Source: Clostridiales bacterium (GTDB lineage Bacteria; Bacillota; Clostridia; Saccharofermentanales; Saccharofermentanaceae). Taken from it: 47,634 bases of DNA. The translations under genes were made by a program, and so were the position numbers. The DNA lies in contig JAFZPX010000056.1 of the NCBI GenBank assembly GCA_017552455.1, positions 1-47,634 on the forward strand, read 5' to 3'. Position 1 is the first letter of the stretch; the number at the start of each line of letters is the position of its first letter. Below are positions 43,611 to 47,634 of this stretch, piece after piece. A model generated the notes under the pieces. That model was not told the DNA's origin. It did not search any database and saw only the letters and a list, made by a program, of their open reading frames with translations.

Positions 43611-43970
43611 TTAAAAAGGAACAATTTCTACATTTTGTATCATTCCATCCCGTCTATGGGTCACACAACCTGCCAAAAAGTGAACATTCATATCAAATAA
43701 ATTGTATTTACTTATGAGTACTTTAGTCGTATTAAGCATCCTCATCCGCTTCTTAGGCGTGATCGACCTTAACGGATCGGCATAAGCAGTCCCCTCAAGT
43801 CTTGATTTGACCTCCACGACATACAGTTCCTGTCCCTTCATCATTACCACATCCAGTTCGCCCATATTATGGACAGTGAAGTTTCTTACAAGAAACCTGT
43901 ACCCTTGCCTGGTCATTAACCTGATAACCGCGTCTTCCGCTTCATTGCCTATAACCTTAGTTTGTCTCAA
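43611..43970 (-). CDS. UPF0102 (YraN) family nuclease-like protein
   Basis: A 119-residue protein of the YraN/UPF0102 family, a restriction-endonuclease-like fold of unknown role. Conserved Glu and Asp in GNEAEDAVIRLM, NMGELDVVMMKG and VVEVKSR are visible. The start is TTG at 43970, supported by AAGGAGGAT eight bases upstream; there is no in-frame ATG near it. Divergent from birA, with which its SD region shares the 31-base gap. Confidence 0.9.
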   Translation of the reverse strand: MRQTKVIGNEAEDAVIRLMTRQGYRFLVRNFTVHNMGELDVVMMKGQELYVVEVKSRLEGTAYADPLRSITPKKRMRMLNTTKVLISKYNLFDMNVHFLAGCVTHRRDGMIQNVEIVPF

Positions 43971-43986
43971 ATAGCTATCCTCCTTG

Positions 43987-43995
43987 TGTTAGAAT
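43987..43995 (+). promoter_or_regulatory. Extended -10 six bases before birA
   Basis: TGT-TAGAAT followed by CTTCCT and then ATG at 44002. No SD for birA is present, and the same bases on the other strand carry the SD of the UPF0102 gene. Confidence 0.5.
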
Positions 43996-44001
43996 CTTCC
44001 T

Positions 44002-44745
44002 ATGTCAAATATCATTACCCTTACCGAGACCGATTCAACGAATAACGTTCTGAAGAGAATGGCACTTGAAGGTGCACCTTCAGGAACCGTTGTCACAGCA
44101 GACTGCCAGACAGCCGGCAAAGGCAGACTTGGCAGATCTTTTGCGTCTCCGGCCGGCAAAGGCATTTATCTTTCCTATCTCATGCATCCCAAAGCAGAAG
44201 CGGAACTCATCAGTACAATTACCTGTTGGGCTGCTGTAGCTACGGTTAATGCGATTTCTTCGGTATGCGGAATAACGCCATCGATCAAATGGGTAAACGA
44301 TCTTCAGATCAACGGCATGAAGATATGCGGAATACTGACCGAGAGAGTTAATGATGCAGTAATTATCGGCATCGGTATCAACGTTAACGAAGCCCCTACT
44401 GATTTTCCTGAACAGATTCGTGATATAGCTTCCTCTATCCGAGTAGAGACTGGAAGCAGCGAAGATCTGCCCCGTGAGACCATAGTATCTGCACTAGTCA
44501 ACGAGCTTGATAAAATCAACAACAGCTTCCCGGAAGCTAGTTACAAGTACCTGGAAGCATACAGAAAGCATTGCTCTACAGTTGGACTTGATGTAAGTGT
44601 CATATCCGCGCATAACCACACCTCCGAAGTACCCAGGCTCGGAAAAGCAGTGGCTATCGAAGATGACTTTTCTATACGAGTGCTTTTCGAAGACGGACAC
44701 GAAGAAAGCTTAAGCAGCGGTGAAGTTTCTGTCAGACGCAGATAA
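44002..44745 (+). CDS. birA: Biotin-[acetyl-CoA carboxylase] ligase, no DNA-binding domain
   Basis: Attaches biotin to the carrier protein of acetyl-CoA or related carboxylases via biotinyl-AMP. The 247-residue protein starts directly with the catalytic domain (TETDSTNNVLKRM, biotin/ATP loop QTAGKGRLGRSF, IKWVNDLQING, IGIGINVNEAP) and a C-terminal SH3-like domain. The N-terminal helix-turn-helix of repressor-type BirA is missing, so it is the group I monofunctional form. The ATG follows a -10-like box by six bases with no SD. Its last 14 bases overlap convergent comEA. Confidence 0.93.
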   Translation: MSNIITLTETDSTNNVLKRMALEGAPSGTVVTADCQTAGKGRLGRSFASPAGKGIYLSYLMHPKAEAELISTITCWAAVATVNAISSVCGITPSIKWVNDLQINGMKICGILTERVNDAVIIGIGINVNEAPTDFPEQIRDIASSIRVETGSSEDLPRETIVSALVNELDKINNSFPEASYKYLEAYRKHCSTVGLDVSVISAHNHTSEVPRLGKAVAIEDDFSIRVLFEDGHEESLSSGEVSVRRR

Positions 44746-45400
44746 AGTCTCTTATACTGTTAAACTTCGCTTCCCCTATTCCCGATACATTCATAATGTC
44801 TTCTATCCTTGCAAACGGATTCTGCTCTCTGTACTCGATTATCGCGTCTGCCGTAACCTCACCTATTCCAGGAAGTGTCATAAGCTGCTCCCTGGAAGCT
44901 GAGTTGATATTTACCATTGAAGCGGCATCAGGACCGCTGTCCTCCGCGATGTTTCCCCATAATGTCTGTTCAGGAGCTCGAATATATTCTGAATCGACGC
45001 TTTCCTGTCCTTGAGCCGGTATGTATACAGAAACGTTAGCATCTATGGTATAGACAAGATCTATCGTCTCTGAGGCTGCCTGCGGTGTAAGACCTCCAGC
45101 CATCATCACCACGTCATTAAGTATCGTCCCGGCTTCAATCTCGTAAACACCGGGATTGTTTACTTCTCCGCAAATATAAACACTCACCATGCGGCGAGTG
45201 TCTTCTGTCTGTATAGTCTCAGTAATTGCAGTCGTCTCATCTGTCCTGATAACAGTCGGAACATCAGCTTCTGTGCCTATATCCATATCGTCATAAGTCC
45301 CGCTTAAGACCAGTTTATAAAACAAACTGACGATCGTTATCAGAGCAAAGGCTGCCGCATATACTATGCTCTTACTTAACCTAAGTCTTTGTAATCTCAT
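44732..45400 (-). CDS. comEA: Competence protein ComEA (SLBB + helix-hairpin-helix)
   Basis: Binds incoming double-stranded DNA at the cell surface and passes it to ComEC. The 222-residue protein has an N-terminal membrane anchor (residues about 10-33), an SLBB domain (YICGEVNNPGVYEIEAG, GLTPQAA) and two C-terminal HhH motifs (LMTLPGIGEVTADAI, IMNVSGIGEAKFNSI). GAGGATAG precedes the ATG. It is 38 bases downstream of rsfS on the same strand. comEC lies about 18 kb away, an arrangement different from the Bacillus comE operon. Confidence 0.93.
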   Translation of the reverse strand: MRLQRLRLSKSIVYAAAFALITIVSLFYKLVLSGTYDDMDIGTEADVPTVIRTDETTAITETIQTEDTRRMVSVYICGEVNNPGVYEIEAGTILNDVVMMAGGLTPQAASETIDLVYTIDANVSVYIPAQGQESVDSEYIRAPEQTLWGNIAEDSGPDAASMVNINSASREQLMTLPGIGEVTADAIIEYREQNPFARIEDIMNVSGIGEAKFNSIRDFICV

Positions 45401-45438
45401 ATGGTCTATCCTCTATAAAGAACAGACCGCTTACAGTA

Positions 45439-45762
45439 TTACTTAACCCAGAGGCTCTCGAGGTCGTAAGAAGCTCTTACCTCAGGGTGCATAACATGAA
45501 CTACTACATCCTTAAAATCAATAAGGATCCACTTATCTCCGGATCTTCCTTCGACGTGATCAGCGTAGATCTCGTCTTCGTTCTTAAGAATGTACTCTAC
45601 TTCATCAGCAAGAGCTTTGATCTGCGTTGTGGAGTTACCTGTGCAGATTACAAAGAAATCTGCGAGCGTTGTCTTCTCTGCAACATCGATAACTTCGATA
45701 TCCGAACCCTTCTTTGTCTCAAGGATACTTACGATCTTATTTGCTAATTCTTCTGATGTCAT
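45439..45762 (-). CDS. rsfS: Ribosome silencing factor RsfS
   Basis: A 107-residue protein that binds L14 (uL14) and prevents subunit joining in stationary phase or starvation. The family segment DFFVICTGNSTTQIKALADEVE, the GDKWILIDFKDVVVHVMHPE region and C-terminal YDLESLW are clear. AAGGAG precedes the ATG. It follows the nadD-yqeK fusion, the order nadD-yqeK-rsfS being conserved in Firmicutes. Confidence 0.96.
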   Translation of the reverse strand: MTSEELANKIVSILETKKGSDIEVIDVAEKTTLADFFVICTGNSTTQIKALADEVEYILKNEDEIYADHVEGRSGDKWILIDFKDVVVHVMHPEVRASYDLESLWVK

Positions 45763-45804
45763 GTTTTTCTCCTTATAGCGGATTATAGTTTAAGTATACC
45801 ATTA

Positions 45805-47040
45805 CTATTTCATTTCAAGGTCATCCATAAAGTCGACTGTAAGCGGATGTATCTTCATTCCTCTTGATTCAAACTTTTTCTTTACCGACTTAACACAAAG
45901 CCTTAACGCTGCGTCGATATCTGTAACCGCAAGCTCGCGTTCCTTTGTCAGGTCAGCATATGTTCTTGACGGCTCGAGCTTATCAGCAAGATACACTATC
46001 TTGTCCAAAAGCGTCATTCCGCCTCTTCCCGTAGTGTGATACGTTATCGCATCAAGTATTCCGGGATCTGTAATATTAAACTCTCTTTGAGCCATAATTG
46101 CGCCAGCCGGAGAATGAATTAACTTCTTATCTATAAAAGTATCGCCCGAACGCTCCAGCGACATCTCCATCTGCAAAGACTCATCCAATTCCTTGGCACA
46201 GTCATGAAGCTCACCGGCAATTAGAGCTCTGTCGCAAAGCGCTTTATCGTAGATCCTAGCGTATCTGCAACTTAAAATACCTACGTTAAGTGTATGAAGA
46301 AGTCTTTTCTCTCCAAGATATCTGTACAGTGTAATCGCATCCTCATTGAACTTCTCGACAGCCTCATCAGAAGCAAGATCAAGAGGGGCATCTTCCGGAT
46401 AAAGATCATGAGTATCAACAAACTCACGAACAGACTTAGGCACATCCTTAAAGTCCTGGTTCTTACGCATACTGCTCGAAGCAGTTTCGACGCTTTCAAT
46501 CTCAAAGACTTCAATATCAGGCACAAATCCAAACACGTCTTCAAGCCTGTCAATCTGTTCATCTATATCGACTCCGTCTCCGGGTCTTGATGCTATAAGA
46601 AGGCCTGCAATCTTTAATATCTCGTCAGCTTTGTGCCACTTCACAAACGTCGGAAGCACATCAGATCCCGATATCCAGAAGAAACAGTGATTCTCTTCAG
46701 CCTTTGAAGTCTTGATACCGTTCGCCTTCAGGAAAGTCCTGATATAAGAAGGCTTAGATATTTCTTTAATCGTAGTAAGAGTAAAACTTGTTCCCGAATA
46801 CGTTAACTCAATATCACTGACAAATACCTTGCGGTCTTTAAAATCAGCTTCAACAGCATTCTTTGTCATGAAAAAACGGTAAGGTGCTGCGCTCACCGCA
46901 CGTCCTGACTTGAAAGGATTTCTTCCAGAGGGGATTACAATGACCGCATCAACGATACCGCTTCTCAAAGCACCGTCTATCAGTGATTCATGTCCTTTAT
47001 GGAAAGGATCGAACGAACCTCCGAGCAGACCTATATTCAT
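45805..47040 (-). CDS. nadD: NadD-YqeK fusion: nicotinate-nucleotide adenylyltransferase + HD hydrolase
   Basis: A 411-residue two-domain protein. The N-terminal part (about 1-215) is NadD, which makes deamido-NAD from NaMN and ATP, with nucleotidyltransferase signature GGSFDPFHKGHESL and a C-terminal SSSMRKN (ISSTxIR-like) motif. The C-terminal part (about 230-411) is YqeK, an HD-domain phosphohydrolase of the diadenosine tetraphosphatase type: HTLNVGILSCRYA, ELHDCAKEL, HSPAGA, YHTTGR, DKIVYLADKLEP. In Bacillus these are adjacent separate genes; here no stop or start separates them. The ATG is three bases after the purD stop. Confidence 0.93.
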   Translation of the reverse strand: MNIGLLGGSFDPFHKGHESLIDGALRSGIVDAVIVIPSGRNPFKSGRAVSAAPYRFFMTKNAVEADFKDRKVFVSDIELTYSGTSFTLTTIKEISKPSYIRTFLKANGIKTSKAEENHCFFWISGSDVLPTFVKWHKADEILKIAGLLIASRPGDGVDIDEQIDRLEDVFGFVPDIEVFEIESVETASSSMRKNQDFKDVPKSVREFVDTHDLYPEDAPLDLASDEAVEKFNEDAITLYRYLGEKRLLHTLNVGILSCRYARIYDKALCDRALIAGELHDCAKELDESLQMEMSLERSGDTFIDKKLIHSPAGAIMAQREFNITDPGILDAITYHTTGRGGMTLLDKIVYLADKLEPSRTYADLTKERELAVTDIDAALRLCVKSVKKKFESRGMKIHPLTVDFMDDLEMK

Positions 47041-47043
47041 TTA

Positions 47044-47634
47044 TCAGCCGAGCGTCCTTCCGATATCGTGACGGAAGTGCATATCCTTGAAAGAGATCTT
47101 AGCAACGCCTTCGTATGCACCGTCGATAGCCTCATCAAGTGTATCTGCCTCATCATAAACGCAGAGAACGCGTCCGCCGCTTGTAACGAGCTTGCCGTCC
47201 TTCAAAGCTGTACCAGCCTGGAATACGAGCTTGCCGCAAGTATCGATACCTGTGATCTCATAACCCTTGGCATAGCTCTGCGGATATCCGCCGGAAGCCA
47301 TGACAACTACGCAAGAGCACTTATTCTTCCACTTGAAATCAATCTGATCGAGCTTGCCGTCGATAATTGCATCAACGATGTCGAGGAGACTATTCTCGAG
47401 AAGAGGCAATACTGCCTGTGCCTCAGGATCTCCGAAACGCGCATTGTACTCAACGACCTTAGGTCCATTAGGTGTAAGCATAAGACCAAAGTAGATGACA
47501 CCCTTGAACGGTCTGCCCTCTTTCTTGAGTGCTTCAACTGTAGGGGTGATGATCTCATCCTGAATGCGTGACTTAAGCTCGTCAGTCATGTCAGCACCGG
47601 GTGTAACTGCACCCATACCGCCTGTGTTAAGACC
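47044..47634 (-). CDS. purD: Phosphoribosylamine-glycine ligase (3' part)
   Basis: The C-terminal part of PurD, the ATP-grasp enzyme converting phosphoribosylamine and glycine to GAR. The 196 visible residues contain the ATP-grasp GLNTGGMGAVTP segment, the metal-binding VEYNARFGDPEAQAVLP block and the C-terminal domain (VMASGGYPQSYAKG). The reading frame runs open past the window edge, so the start and N-terminal half are missing. It is three bases ahead of nadD-yqeK. Confidence 0.95.
   Translation of the reverse strand, partial: GLNTGGMGAVTPGADMTDELKSRIQDEIITPTVEALKKEGRPFKGVIYFGLMLTPNGPKVVEYNARFGDPEAQAVLPLLENSLLDIVDAIIDGKLDQIDFKWKNKCSCVVVMASGGYPQSYAKGYEITGIDTCGKLVFQAGTALKDGKLVTSGGRVLCVYDEADTLDEAIDGAYEGVAKISFKDMHFRHDIGRTLG

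Noticed and set aside
44003..44008. TTGACA on the minus strand as -35 for the UPF0102 gene
   Set aside because: At 17-base spacing the -10 position reads AAGGAG, which is the SD; no -10 hexamer fits.

Overview
This window comes from the chromosome of a low-to-moderate G+C Firmicute, most likely a member of the Clostridia (inference). The evidence is strong AGGAGG-type ribosome binding sites, gene families typical of the phylum (YqeG, YsxC/EngB, RqcH, PepV, NifZ-ThiI, RsfS/NadD/YqeK, UPF0102, QueH) and a class Ic aspartate aminotransferase as in many clostridia. It is gene-dense housekeeping DNA. No gap without a gene exceeds about 140 bases, apart from the roughly 195-base tRNA-Lys interval. 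I see no insertion sequence, prophage, CRISPR array or rRNA.

Layout. 1-8.1 kb is an envelope region: a membrane-anchored alpha/beta hydrolase, a DacF-type D,D-carboxypeptidase, and three paralogous polytopic GT-C-like membrane proteins (two tandem on +, one convergent on -), the last translationally coupled to a 237-residue membrane-anchored protein of unknown function. 8.1-11.4 kb is a tightly overlapping nifZ-thiI-AIR-synthase-like operon for sulfur transfer. 11.5-13.3 kb is rpsB-tsf with a structured leader. 13.4-19 kb holds pepV, thrS (lacking the TGS domain), a pseudouridine synthase, an rRNA-type methyltransferase and a lipoprotein. 19.1-22.3 kb is a two-component system followed by a RluB-type pseudouridine synthase. 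22.3-26.3 kb holds yqeG, aspartokinase and comEC. 26.3-31.7 kb is a + strand run: engB, two tandem PRPP-synthetase paralogues, a small basic membrane protein and rqcH. 31.7-40 kb is a - strand run: EAL/GGDEF protein, FecR-domain protein with a long Ser-Pro repeat, pdp, ruvC, ruvA, ruvB, queH. 40-47.6 kb holds a guanine-deaminase-like enzyme, tRNA-Lys(CUU), purB, aspartate aminotransferase, UPF0102, birA, comEA, rsfS, a fused nadD-yqeK and the 3' part of purD.

How they fit together. Much of the window is translation and its quality control (S2, EF-Ts, ThrS, RsfS, EngB, RqcH, three RNA-modification enzymes, ThiI, QueH) and nucleotide metabolism (two Prs-like proteins, Pdp, GuaD-like, PurB, PurD). 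RuvABC with ComEA and ComEC indicates recombination and DNA-uptake capacity. Aspartate links aspartokinase, the class Ic aminotransferase and PurB.

Most worth following up: (i) four SD-less genes whose ATG lies exactly 6 nt after a -10-like hexamer, suggesting leaderless mRNAs; (ii) tandem Prs paralogues, one of which has lost the catalytic Lys; (iii) the three-paralogue GT-C cluster with a steep base-composition gradient; (iv) a 42-nt higher-order repeat coding Ser-Pro in a FecR-domain surface protein; (v) a terminator-like hairpin just upstream of nifZ; (vi) three CGACAA boxes phased at exactly 10 bp between comEC and engB. All calls are from reading the sequence; no database search was run.
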